Part shown: piece by piece, positions 1 to 7,244 of the stretch
Layout: every line of letters starts with the position of its first letter
Numbering within the stretch: the stretch's first letter is position 1
DNA from: JBBDXS01 sp040902195
GTDB lineage: Bacteria; Chloroflexota; Dehalococcoidia; DSTF01; RBG-16-68-14
DNA: 64,000 nt
NCBI GenBank assembly: GCA_040902195.1
Contig: JBBDXS010000017.1
Span: forward strand, 28,389 to 92,388
Reading direction: 5' to 3'
Notes under the pieces: model-generated
What the model was told of the DNA's origin: nothing
Seen by the model: only the letters and a program-made list of their open reading frames with translations
The model's database searches: none
Position numbers and translations under genes: made by a program

Positions 1-1202
1 TCGGCCCGACGCCCGCGATCTCGTTCGCGCTGCTGAACGCCGTGGCCGTGCTGATCATCGCCTGCCCGTGCGCGCTCGGTCTCGCCACGCCGACCGCGAT
101 CATGGTCGGTACGGGCAAGGGCGCCGAGCACGGCGTGCTGATCCGTGGCGGCGAGTCGCTCGAGACGGCGCACAAGATCGATACCGTCGTGCTGGACAAG
201 ACGGGCACGATCACGGAAGGACGGCCTTCGGTGACCGACGTTATCGTGGCGGACGGCATCGCTGAGGACGAGCTGCTGCGCCTCGCCGCGAGCGCGGAGC
301 GCGGCTCGGAGCACCCGCTGGGCGAGGCGATCGTGCAGGCGGCGCGGGAGCGCGGCCTGCCGCTCGTTGACGCGCAGGAGTTCCAGGCGGTGCCCGGCCA
401 CGGCGTCGAGGCGCGCGTCGAGGAACGCCGCTTGCTGCTCGGAAACCTCAGGCTCATGCAGGACCGCGGCCTCGCACTCGACGGGCTGGCGCCGCGGACA
501 GAGGCGCTCGCGCAGGAAGGCAAGACGCCGATGTTCGTCGCGGTCGATGGCAGGCTCGCGGGCGTGATCGCGGTCGCCGACACGATCAAGCCGTCGGCGC
601 GGGACGCCGTCGCCGAGCTGCGCCGGATGAACATTGAGGTCGTCATGCTCACCGGCGACAACCAGCGCACCGCCGAGGCGATCGCGCGTCAGGCAGGCAT
701 CGAGCGCGTGCTGGCGGAAGTGCTGCCGGAGGACAAAGCGAACCAGGTGCGCACGCTCCAGAGCGAGGGCCGAGTTGTCGCGATGGTGGGCGATGGGATC
801 AACGACGCACCGGCGCTCGCACAGGCTGACGTCGGCATCGCGATCGGCACTGGCACGGACGTCGCGATCGAGGCGTCGGACATCACGCTGATCAAGGGCG
901 ACCCGCGCGATGTCGCAACGGCGATCCGGCTCAGCAAGCAGACCATGCGCATCATCCGCGAGAACTTGTTCTGGGCGTTCGCCTACAACGTGGCGCTGAT
1001 CCCGGTCGCCGCGGGCCTGCTCTACCCGATCTTCTCGAACACGGGCGTGCCGGGCTGGCTGGAGCCGGTCCTGGGCGACTACGGCTTCCTCAATCCGATG
1101 CTCGCCGCGGGAGCGATGGCGCTCAGTTCCGTCTCCGTGATGACGAACTCGCTGCGCCTGCGCAGCTTCCGCCCGAGCGAGCGCATCGCGGCGGCGCAAT
1201 AG
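1..1202 (+). CDS. copA: Copper-translocating P-type ATPase, C-terminal part (5' end outside window)
   Basis: The frame is open from the first bases, so the gene starts before the window. The visible part begins in the transmembrane helix carrying the metal-binding CPC motif (nt 63-71, in [15 protein letters not shown]). It continues through the phosphorylation loop (DKTGTITEG near nt 190), the P1B-type HP motif (SEHPLGEAI), the hinge (GDGINDAPA) and two final hydrophobic helices. CPC plus HP assigns it to the P1B heavy-metal pumps, and CPC usually indicates Cu(I) export (family knowledge). The N-terminal metal-binding domains and first helices cannot be seen. The stop codon overlaps the ribosome binding site of the next gene (AGGAGGT at 1201-1207), so the two are probably co-transcribed. 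Confidence 0.93.
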   Translation, partial: GPTPAISFALLNAVAVLIIACPCALGLATPTAIMVGTGKGAEHGVLIRGGESLETAHKIDTVVLDKTGTITEGRPSVTDVIVADGIAEDELLRLAASAERGSEHPLGEAIVQAARERGLPLVDAQEFQAVPGHGVEARVEERRLLLGNLRLMQDRGLALDGLAPRTEALAQEGKTPMFVAVDGRLAGVIAVADTIKPSARDAVAELRRMNIEVVMLTGDNQRTAEAIARQAGIERVLAEVLPEDKANQVRTLQSEGRVVAMVGDGINDAPALAQADVGIAIGTGTDVAIEASDITLIKGDPRDVATAIRLSKQTMRIIRENLFWAFAYNVALIPVAAGLLYPIFSNTGVPGWLEPVLGDYGFLNPMLAAGAMALSSVSVMTNSLRLRSFRPSERIAAAQ

Positions 1203-1212
1203 GAGGTACCGA

Positions 1213-1437
1213 ATGTGGGGCATGCACGATGGAATGGGCTGGTGGATGGTCTTCGGCGGCGTGTGGATGGTGCTCTTTTGGGGCGCCATCATCTGGCTCA
1301 TCGTCTGGAGCGTCTCGCGGCTGGGCGGCGACCACGGTCCGGCGCGCGAGGCGCCGATGGATATCGCGAGGCGGCGCCTCGCCAGCGGTGAGATCACGCG
1401 CGAGGAGTTCGAGCAGCTCAAGCACGACCTGGCGTAG
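1213..1437 (+). CDS. Small SHOCT-domain membrane protein
   Basis: This 74-residue protein has a Met/Trp/Gly-rich N-terminus and one hydrophobic helix (about residues 11-34). It ends in a SHOCT-type module (LASGEITREEFEQLKHDL, residues 55-73), a short C-terminal domain common in small bacterial membrane proteins. It starts 10 nt after the copper ATPase with a strong AGGAGGT site. Similar small SHOCT proteins often sit beside copper ATPases, so a role in copper handling is plausible, but nothing in the sequence proves it. The Met/His residues at the N-terminus could bind metal (inference). Confidence 0.8.
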   Translation: MWGMHDGMGWWMVFGGVWMVLFWGAIIWLIVWSVSRLGGDHGPAREAPMDIARRRLASGEITREEFEQLKHDLA

Positions 1438-1508
1438 GGAGCGCCATCGGCGGCCGCAGCGAATCGGCTATCATCTCAGGGCACCTTGCCCGCGAAAGGA
1501 GCCCGATC

Positions 1509-1943
1509 ATGTACCAACGTCCCAGCGCGATGACCAAGCTTTCCAACAAGCTCATGGGCTGGATGGCCGCGATGGGCCTCGGCCCAAAGAAGACTGTTGT
1601 GCTGGAGGTGAAGGGCCGCAAGTCCGGCCAGGTGCGCACCGCCGTCGTGAACATCGTCGACTATGACGGGGAGATGTACCTCGTCGCGCCGCGGGGCAAC
1701 ACCGAATGGTCACGCAACGCGCGCGCCGCCGGCGAGGCGACGATCCGCCGCGCCCGCAAGAGCGAGCACGTGCGCCTAGATGAGGTCCCTGCCGAGCAGC
1801 GCGCGCCGATCATCAGGCAGTACCTGAGCGAGAACGCGATGGTAACGAAGGCGCACTTCGGCATCGATCCGAAGGCGCCGATCGAGGAGTTCCAGCGCAT
1901 CGCCGCGGAGCATCCTACGTTCCGGATCATCGACGCTCCGTAG
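1509..1943 (+). CDS. Nitroreductase/deazaflavin-dependent oxidoreductase family protein
   Basis: This 144-residue protein resembles the split-barrel F420-dependent (Ddn-like) nitroreductase family. The signature region is LEVKGRKSGQVRTAVVNIVD, followed by YLVAPRGNTEWSRNARAAG and an arginine-rich strand. Members bind F420 or related flavins and reduce diverse substrates. The substrate here is unknown. The presence of cofG and cofH 6 kb downstream supports F420 being made in this organism. The ATG is preceded by GAAAGGAG at suitable spacing. A short gap to the SHOCT gene leaves open whether it has its own promoter. Confidence 0.82.
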   Translation: MYQRPSAMTKLSNKLMGWMAAMGLGPKKTVVLEVKGRKSGQVRTAVVNIVDYDGEMYLVAPRGNTEWSRNARAAGEATIRRARKSEHVRLDEVPAEQRAPIIRQYLSENAMVTKAHFGIDPKAPIEEFQRIAAEHPTFRIIDAP

Positions 1944-1958
1944 CCCGCCCGCTATCCT
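1930..1958 (+). promoter_or_regulatory. Probable promoter of murT, leaderless type
   Basis: TCGACG at 1930-1935, a 17-nt spacer, and TATCCT at 1953-1958 form a -35/-10 pair. The murT ATG begins only 7 nt after the -10, so the transcript would start at or next to the start codon. There is no Shine-Dalgarno sequence in the gap, which fits a leaderless mRNA. Confidence 0.55.
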
Positions 1959-1964
1959 GCCTCC

Positions 1965-3395
1965 ATGAACCCCCGCACCTGGGCCGCGATCGCGGCCGGA
2001 CGCATGGCAGGTACGGCCAGCCGCGCGCTGGGCCGCGGCGGCGGTACCGCGGTCGCCGGGCTGGCCGCTCTCCACATCGATCCCGCCCTACCCGCGCATC
2101 TGGCGTCCACTCTCGGGCGCGGCTGCGCCATCGTAACGGGCACGAACGGCAAGACAACGACCGCGCGCATGCTCGCATCGATGGCGAGCGAAGCCGCCCT
2201 GCGCCCGCTCGCGAACCCGAGCGGCTCGAACCTGATGCGTGGCATCGCGACGGCGCTGATCGAGTCGGCGGACCTCGCAGGCCGCGTGCGCGACGCCTCG
2301 CAACGCTTAGGCGTCTTCGAGGTGGACGAGGCGACGCTGCCCGAGGCGGCGCGCGCGCTTACACCGCGGGCAATCGTGTTCACAAACCTCTTCCGCGACC
2401 AGCTCGACCGCTACGGCGAGGTCGATACGGTGGCCATGCTCTGGCGGCAGACGCTCGAGATGCTCTCGCCGGAGACGACCCTTGTGCTCAACGCCGACGA
2501 CCCGGCTGTCGCGTCGCTTGCGCAGTCCGCGAAGGGCCGCGTGGTGACGTACGGCATCGAGGACACGCGGGTCGCGCAGGAGCACGTCGAGCACGCGTCC
2601 GACTACCGCTTCTGCCTCTCGTGCGGCGCGGAGCTAGCGTACTCCGCCGCGTTCTTCGGCCATATCGGCCACTGGCGCTGCCCGTCCTGCAACCGCGCAC
2701 GCCCGGCGCCGGACGTTCGCGCCATCAGCGTCGAGCTGCACGCGCTCGACTCGACCGGCCTCGTGATCGAGACGCCGTCCGGCGATCCTTCGACTTCGCT
2801 CAGGACAGGGCTGCGCCTCGAGCTGCCGCTGGCCGGGCTCTACAACGTCGAGAACGCGCTCGCGGCAACGGCGGGCGCGCTGGCGCTCGGTCTGCCGCTT
2901 GACGCGGTCGAGCGCGGGCTGCGTTCGTTCCGCGCTGCCTTCGGGCGGCAGGAGCGCTTTCAGCTCGACGGCCGCGACGTGCTCGTGCTGCTCGGCAAGA
3001 ACCCGACGGGCATGAACCAGGTGCTGCGCACGATCACGTCGGCCGGAGGCGAGCTGCGTCTGCTGCTGTTCCTCAACGACGGCATCGCGGACGGACGCGA
3101 CATCTCGTGGATCTGGGACACCGACTACGAGCTGATCGCTGAGCGCGCGGCCAGCGTCGTCGTCTCCGGCACGCGCGCGGACGAGATGGCGCTGCGTCTC
3201 AAGTATGCCGACCTGCGCGTCGAACTGAAGGTCGTGCGCGAAACGGAGCCGGCGCTCAGCGTCGCACTGGAAGCAACACCGCCCGGCGAGACGCTCTACG
3301 TCATCCCAACGTACACGGCCATGCTCGAAGTGCGTGAGCTGCTCGCGCGTAAGGGCGGCAAAGAACGCTTCTGGCAGGAGGGCTCACGCGAATGA
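1965..3395 (+). CDS. murT: Lipid II isoglutaminyl synthase, Mur ligase subunit MurT
   Basis: This 476-residue Mur-ligase-type ATPase forms a complex with GatD that amidates the alpha-carboxyl of D-glutamate in lipid II. It has the ATP loop GTNGKTTTARM (residues 59-69), the Mur central motif (VFEVDEATL), and the MurT-specific zinc ribbon with two CxxC pairs (CLSC near 217, CPSC near 239). It also has the C-terminal MurT domain (LNDGIADGRDISWIWD). Its stop overlaps the gatD start as ATGA. An oddity is residues 274-282 (DPSTSLRTG), which are encoded by a copy of a dispersed 24-bp repeat (2787-2810) and look like an in-frame insertion between conserved strands. Confidence 0.95.
   Translation: MNPRTWAAIAAGRMAGTASRALGRGGGTAVAGLAALHIDPALPAHLASTLGRGCAIVTGTNGKTTTARMLASMASEAALRPLANPSGSNLMRGIATALIESADLAGRVRDASQRLGVFEVDEATLPEAARALTPRAIVFTNLFRDQLDRYGEVDTVAMLWRQTLEMLSPETTLVLNADDPAVASLAQSAKGRVVTYGIEDTRVAQEHVEHASDYRFCLSCGAELAYSAAFFGHIGHWRCPSCNRARPAPDVRAISVELHALDSTGLVIETPSGDPSTSLRTGLRLELPLAGLYNVENALAATAGALALGLPLDAVERGLRSFRAAFGRQERFQLDGRDVLVLLGKNPTGMNQVLRTITSAGGELRLLLFLNDGIADGRDISWIWDTDYELIAERAASVVVSGTRADEMALRLKYADLRVELKVVRETEPALSVALEATPPGETLYVIPTYTAMLEVRELLARKGGKERFWQEGSRE
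2787..2810 (+). repeat. Dispersed short repeat inside murT (family A)
   Basis: This 24-bp segment begins CCTTCGACTTCGCTCAGGAC and matches, with small changes, segments at 30890-30913, 37151-37172, 53087-53110, 55786-55812 and 56790-56815. Here it is in frame and translated as part of DPSTSLRTG in MurT. Confidence 0.7.
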
Positions 3396-4129
3396 AGCTG
3401 CGCATCGCGCACCTGTATCCGCGCGTGATGAACGTTTATGGCGACCGGGGGAACATCCTGGCGCTGACGCGCCGTTGTCGCGCGCGAGGCATCGATGTCG
3501 AGATAGCAGAGCTTAGTGCCGGCGACACGCTCGATCCGTCCGCGTACGATCTCGTGTTCATCGGCGGCGCGCAGGACCGAGAGCAACGCCGCGTCGCCGA
3601 GGACTTGCGAACCGTAAAGGGCGGCGCGCTACGGGAGGCGGTCGAGGCAGACGTTGTCGCGCTCGCCGTTTGCGGCGGCTATCAGCTCTTCGGGCGGCTC
3701 TACCGTGAGTCGACGGGTGTGGAGCTGGAGGGCCTCGGCATCTTCGACCTGCACACAGAGCATCCGGGGCCGGGCGCGGCGCGGCTGATCGGCAACGTCG
3801 TCGCGACGATGGATGACGGCACGGAGCTGGTCGGGTTCGAGAACCACGGCGGCCGCACGTACCTCGGCGACGGCGCGCAGCCGCTCGCGACGGTGCGGTC
3901 GGGCTTCGGGAACAACGGCAAAGACGGCTTCGAGGGGGCGCGCTACCGGAACGCCTTCGGCACGTACCTGCACGGTTCGCTGCTGCCGAAGAACCCGCGC
4001 TTCGCCGACATGCTCATCGCGCTGGCGCTGCGCCGCACGAACGGCGACGTGCAGCTCCAACCCATCGATGACGCGGCGGAGAACGCGGCGCACGAGGCGG
4101 CGCGCGAGCTTGTGGGGCGACGGCGCTAG
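3392..4129 (+). CDS. gatD: Lipid II isoglutaminyl synthase, glutaminase subunit GatD
   Basis: This 245-residue class I (triad) glutamine amidotransferase supplies ammonia to MurT. The nucleophile cysteine is in ALAVCGGYQLFG (about Cys94). A conserved FENHGGRTYLG segment follows, and the histidine of YLHGSLLPKNP (about residue 192) fits the catalytic base. The gene overlaps murT by 4 bp, the usual two-gene operon. Amidated lipid II implies a peptidoglycan wall, as in Gram-positive bacteria and some Chloroflexota. Confidence 0.94.
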   Translation: MKLRIAHLYPRVMNVYGDRGNILALTRRCRARGIDVEIAELSAGDTLDPSAYDLVFIGGAQDREQRRVAEDLRTVKGGALREAVEADVVALAVCGGYQLFGRLYRESTGVELEGLGIFDLHTEHPGPGAARLIGNVVATMDDGTELVGFENHGGRTYLGDGAQPLATVRSGFGNNGKDGFEGARYRNAFGTYLHGSLLPKNPRFADMLIALALRRTNGDVQLQPIDDAAENAAHEAARELVGRRR

Positions 4130-4133
4130 GGAA

Positions 4134-4664
4134 CTACTCGCGGGGGCGGGCGCGGTAGAGGGCGACGGGGTCCGGGATGCCCTTCATGACGACGGGGCCG
4201 AGCTCCTCGAACGCGACGTGCGGGAGTTTGTCGTCGACCTGCGCGAGCGTCGTCTCCGAACAGAGCACCTCGCCCGGGCCGGCGACATCGACGACGCGCG
4301 CCGCGACGTTAACGGCGTGCCCCACGAGATCGTCGCCCCGCTTCGTCGCGGGGCCGGTGTGCATACCGACGCGGACCCAGAGCGGCAGCATCGTCTCCGC
4401 AGACTCCGCTTCGAAGGCTCGCTGCAGCTCGAACGTCGTGTTGACCGCCTCGCAGGCGTCCGCGAACCAGAGGAGGAGGCCGTCGCCGAGCTCTTTGACG
4501 ATGCGCGCGTTTGCGGGCAGCGCGCCGCGCACGAGCGCCTCTTGCCTGGAGAGCAACTCAATGGCCTCTTCGTCGCCGCGCAGGGCGGTGAACTCCGTGA
4601 ACCCAACGATGTCGGTGAACACGAGCGTCCCTTCCGCCACCTCGGCCGGAGCGCGCACGGCCAT
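4134..4664 (-). CDS. Class III adenylate/guanylate cyclase catalytic domain protein
   Basis: The protein is about 176 residues, almost entirely one class III cyclase homology domain. The metal-binding aspartates are present in FTDIVGFTEF and KELGDGLLLWF. The transition-state Asn/Arg pair is present in GHAVNVAARV, so the domain looks catalytically competent. No sensor or membrane segment is attached. The ATG chosen (4662-4664) overlaps the stop of the DUF4097 gene upstream (TGATG). An earlier in-frame start would run deep into that gene and is unlikely. Whether ATP or GTP is the substrate cannot be read safely. Confidence 0.85.
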   Translation of the reverse strand: MAVRAPAEVAEGTLVFTDIVGFTEFTALRGDEEAIELLSRQEALVRGALPANARIVKELGDGLLLWFADACEAVNTTFELQRAFEAESAETMLPLWVRVGMHTGPATKRGDDLVGHAVNVAARVVDVAGPGEVLCSETTLAQVDDKLPHVAFEELGPVVMKGIPDPVALYRARPRE

Positions 4665-5386
4665 CAGTCCGGCACGACCTCGATCTTGCCGCTCATCGAT
4701 TGTACGCGGATCTCGCAGTCCTCGCCCGGCGGGCAGTCGACGCGTGGCCGGCCCGAGATCGTACGCAGGCGCGTCGAAGGGCGCACACCTTGCGGCACGG
4801 CGACATGCACGGAGCCGGAGATCGTCTGCACCGTCACCTCGCCCTTCGCCGCCGTACCGACATCGACGGCGCCGCTGACGCTTTGCGCATGCACCTTGCC
4901 CGTCGTGGCGTTGAGGCAAATGCGGCCTGAGAGCGTGGAGACCTGCGCATCAGCGGCCGTGTTGCATACGGCGTGGCCGCTCTTCGTCTGGAGGCGGCAG
5001 CGCGCCGAGGCGCGCTCGACATCGATGCTGCCGGAGATGCTGCGCACGTCCAGCTCTTCCGCCGACTCCACAGAGACGTTGCCGCTCACGGTCGTGACGC
5101 GCAAAGCGCCAAGCTGCCCACGCAGGGTGACGGCGCCCGAAATCGTGCCGACGACCACATCGCTGCCGAACGGGCAGCGCAGCTCGATGTTGGCCGAGCC
5201 GCCCTTAGGCGACGCGAAGCGGATGCGGCCCGTCGCGTCGCGCTCGATGCGGTCCGCGGGAGGCGCGCCCGATTCGATCAGGACGTCGGAACGCTCCTCG
5301 GCCGTTACGGTGACGCGCCCGGAGCTTGTGCTCAGGTGCAGAGCGGCCGGGCCGGGGACAGAGAGGACGACTTGGTCAGAGGCCAT
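4664..5386 (-). CDS. DUF4097-type beta-helix protein
   Basis: The 240-residue protein is made of repeating beta-strand units with recurrent SGxxxxxxxxG patterns (for example TVSGNVSVES, SISGSIDVERAS, TLSGRICLN, TISGSVHVAV, SMSGKIEVV). This matches the DUF4097/DUF4098 family of predicted right-handed beta-helix or adhesin-like proteins. There is no signal peptide, so the product is probably cytoplasmic or associates through a partner. It is translationally coupled to the cyclase gene. The function of the family is not established. Confidence 0.8.
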   Translation of the reverse strand: MASDQVVLSVPGPAALHLSTSSGRVTVTAEERSDVLIESGAPPADRIERDATGRIRFASPKGGSANIELRCPFGSDVVVGTISGAVTLRGQLGALRVTTVSGNVSVESAEELDVRSISGSIDVERASARCRLQTKSGHAVCNTAADAQVSTLSGRICLNATTGKVHAQSVSGAVDVGTAAKGEVTVQTISGSVHVAVPQGVRPSTRLRTISGRPRVDCPPGEDCEIRVQSMSGKIEVVPD

Positions 5387-5448
5387 GTCGATGCGAGTAT
5401 AGCAGCCCCCCGGGAAGCCGTTATGAGACCTAGGTCACAGAAGAGGCG

Positions 5449-5480
5449 CCTTGCGCTTGAATGCGCCTCCCGTCTATAGT
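5449..5480 (+). promoter_or_regulatory. Promoter of the lipoprotein phosphatase gene, leaderless type
   Basis: TATAGT at 5475-5480 lies 8 nt before the ATG at 5489. A weak TTG-type -35 lies about 18 nt upstream of it. The closeness of the -10 to the start codon implies a leaderless transcript. Confidence 0.45.
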
Positions 5481-5488
5481 GTCGCGCT

Positions 5489-6418
5489 ATGCCGCGCCTT
5501 ACAGGATTCCTGCCCCTTGCCCTCCTTGCCAGCATGTGCTTGGCGCTCGCTGCGTGCGGCGGCGGGGGCGGCGAGAAGGGACCGGAGATCACTGTCATCG
5601 ATCAGAACATCCTGCACGGTCTCCTCGACGAGGACCCCGGCGACGAGCCGTTCGACCGCATCGCGGAACGCATCGAGCTGTTCGCAGACGGCGTCCGGGT
5701 CGCCGAGCCGGATATCATCCTCATGCAGGAGCTCAACACCTTCGGCGGGGACTATACGGACATCAAGGCCATCGTGCTCGAGGCGCTCGGGCCGGAGTAC
5801 GAAGCGGTCTTCGGCAACCTTGCCGGCGAGCCGATAGACAAGCCTGGCATAGGGCAGATGACGTTCACCCGCCTGCCGATCGTGTCGAGCGGGAACCACG
5901 ACATCGACAGCAAGGGACGAAACGTGCTGCGTGTCACCGTCCAATCTGCGGAGGGGCCGATCGATCTGTACAACGTGCACCTGAACGGCACGGCGTTCGA
6001 CGACCCGCAGCCGTCGGTCGATGAGATTTCGCTCGTCATGGACTTCATCGACGACACGCGCAGCGGCGGGCCGGTCATCATTGCTGGAGACTTCAACGCC
6101 GCGCCGGACGAGCCCTCGATCCGGACGCTGCTCGAAGCGGGCTACGTCGACGTGCTCGCGGAGGCCGGCGACGCGACGTGCGAGAAGGCGGGGGATCCAG
6201 GCTGCACGAACTCCACAATACCGCTGGGCGATAACCCCGATGCACTCGCCGACCACCGCATCGATTACATTTTCGTGCTCGACGGCGCGGACGTTTCGCT
6301 TGAGCCCGAGGAGGCTGAGCTGTTCCTGAACCAGCCCGTCGATATCGGCGGCGGGCACACGCTCTGGACGTCCGACCACATCGGCGTGAAGGTTGTGCTG
6401 CGGCTGAGATCGAAGTGA
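5489..6418 (+). CDS. Secreted lipoprotein of the endonuclease/exonuclease/phosphatase family
   Basis: The 309-residue protein has a lipoprotein signal (hydrophobic stretch then LAAC, Cys23) and a glycine-rich spacer. The EEP fold follows, with QELNTF (metal Glu), a Tyr/Asn-His block (YNVHLNGTAF), GDFNAAPDE (active-site Asp/Asn), HRIDYIFV and the final SDHIGVKV with the catalytic His. All main catalytic residues of the DNase I/phosphodiesterase superfamily are visible. The protein is exported and lipid-anchored, so it may hydrolyse extracellular nucleic acid, phosphodiesters or lipids. The substrate is not predictable. The next gene overlaps it by GTGA. Confidence 0.85.
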   Translation: MPRLTGFLPLALLASMCLALAACGGGGGEKGPEITVIDQNILHGLLDEDPGDEPFDRIAERIELFADGVRVAEPDIILMQELNTFGGDYTDIKAIVLEALGPEYEAVFGNLAGEPIDKPGIGQMTFTRLPIVSSGNHDIDSKGRNVLRVTVQSAEGPIDLYNVHLNGTAFDDPQPSVDEISLVMDFIDDTRSGGPVIIAGDFNAAPDEPSIRTLLEAGYVDVLAEAGDATCEKAGDPGCTNSTIPLGDNPDALADHRIDYIFVLDGADVSLEPEEAELFLNQPVDIGGGHTLWTSDHIGVKVVLRLRSK

Positions 6419-7068
6419 CGGCGAACAACCGCTGGCTTGCCGCCAGCGCCTTTGCCTTCGTTGCGCTCTTCATCGCTGCCATGCTCGTCTCAGGCGGGCA
6501 ACTTGGGAGCGCAGGCGATCCAGACCGGCAGTTCGTCTCCTACTTCAACGACACGACCAACCGCGTGCGTGATATCGCGGGCGCCTACGTACTGGCGGCA
6601 GCGGGGCTGGCCTTCGTCGCATTTCTTGCGCACATGTACGCCGCGCTGCGCGAGCGTACCGGCGAACGCGAGCTGCCGCTGATCGCGTTAGGCGCAGGGC
6701 TCGTCTTTGTAGCGCTGCTGCTCGCCGCGGCGGCAGCGCTGAGCGCCGTCCCCACCAGCTATGCGTACGCTGCTATCTTCGACGAAGAGCGGCACGAGTT
6801 CGGGCCCGACGTGTCGCGGCTGGGCACGCAGCTCGGGTTCATGCTCCTGGTCTTCGCGATGTGGGCGGCCGCTGCGTGCATCGCCGCTGTCTCGCTCGCG
6901 GCGTGGCGGGCCGGACTCTTCCCGGGCTGGCTCGCCGGCTTTGGCTTCTTCGCGGCGTTCGCCCTCTTGTTTAGCTTCTTCTTCATGCCTGCCGCAGCGC
7001 TGCCGCTGTGGATGCTGGCCGTGAGCATCGTGATGATGCGCAGCCGGACGCCGGCGACGGCGGCTTGA
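6415..7068 (+). CDS. Multi-pass membrane protein of unknown function
   Basis: The 217-residue protein has about six hydrophobic helices (roughly residues 7-27, 55-75, 83-104, 140-165, 171-192 and 195-210). A polar loop after helix 1 carries FVSYFNDTTNRVRD. It resembles small uncharacterised membrane proteins of the DUF4386 or DUF998 kind, but no diagnostic motif is clear. It starts with GTG overlapping the stop of the lipoprotein gene, so the two are translationally coupled. Its own stop codon overlaps the -35 box of the cofG promoter. Confidence 0.7.
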   Translation: MTANNRWLAASAFAFVALFIAAMLVSGGQLGSAGDPDRQFVSYFNDTTNRVRDIAGAYVLAAAGLAFVAFLAHMYAALRERTGERELPLIALGAGLVFVALLLAAAAALSAVPTSYAYAAIFDEERHEFGPDVSRLGTQLGFMLLVFAMWAAAACIAAVSLAAWRAGLFPGWLAGFGFFAAFALLFSFFFMPAAALPLWMLAVSIVMMRSRTPATAA

Positions 7069-7094
7069 CAGCGCCTCTCCGCGCCGCCTACCAT
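7065..7094 (+). promoter_or_regulatory. Promoter of cofG leader
   Basis: TTGACA at 7065-7070, an 18-nt spacer and TACCAT at 7089-7094 form a good sigma70-type promoter. The -35 overlaps the stop codon of the membrane protein gene. Transcription would start near 7101, giving a leader of about 140 nt before cofG. Confidence 0.7.
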
Positions 7095-7100
7095 ATCGTA

Positions 7101-7244
7101 GACACAGCAGGTCCGGCTTAGAGACCTGCCAGCGGATGAAGCTGGTGCCGGGCCCACGATTCCCGATCCGTTCGGGAAGTGGGCTCGGCTTTTTGTTTGT
7201 GTAGGCGAGCCTGGAAAGGCCCGGCTACGACGAAAGAGAGCGCG
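7101..7244 (+). ncRNA. Structured 5' leader of cofG with terminator: candidate attenuator or riboswitch
   Basis: Three consecutive hairpins can be drawn by eye. P1 pairs 7107-7113 with 7123-7129 (GCAGGTC/GACCTGC, 9-nt loop). P2 pairs 7129-7133 with 7141-7145 (CCAGC/GCTGG, loop GGATGAA). P3 pairs 7147-7157 with 7179-7189 (11 bp, one G-U) and encloses a further 7-bp stem 7160-7166/7172-7178. P3 is followed directly by TTTTTGTTT (7190-7198), an intrinsic terminator upstream of the gene it leads. This arrangement is typical of transcription-attenuating leaders. I recognise no known riboswitch class. Confidence 0.6.
7147..7198 (+). terminator. Intrinsic terminator in the cofG leader
   Basis: A long GC-rich stem (7147-7157 with 7179-7189, plus an inner 7-bp stem) is followed by TTTTTGTTT. 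It lies after the cofG promoter, not after a coding region, so it probably acts as an attenuator. Confidence 0.75.

Noticed and set aside
3813..5402. Long plus-strand open frame of 529 codons over gatD, the cyclase and DUF4097
   Set aside because: It is antisense to or overlaps three well-supported genes, has no conserved domain, and is expected by chance at this GC content.
7101..7150. Resemblance to a cobalamin riboswitch (GAGACCTGCC)
   Set aside because: Only this short B12-box-like word is present. The upstream GCCACTG and other conserved elements are missing, and only about 20 nt lie between the predicted start and the word.
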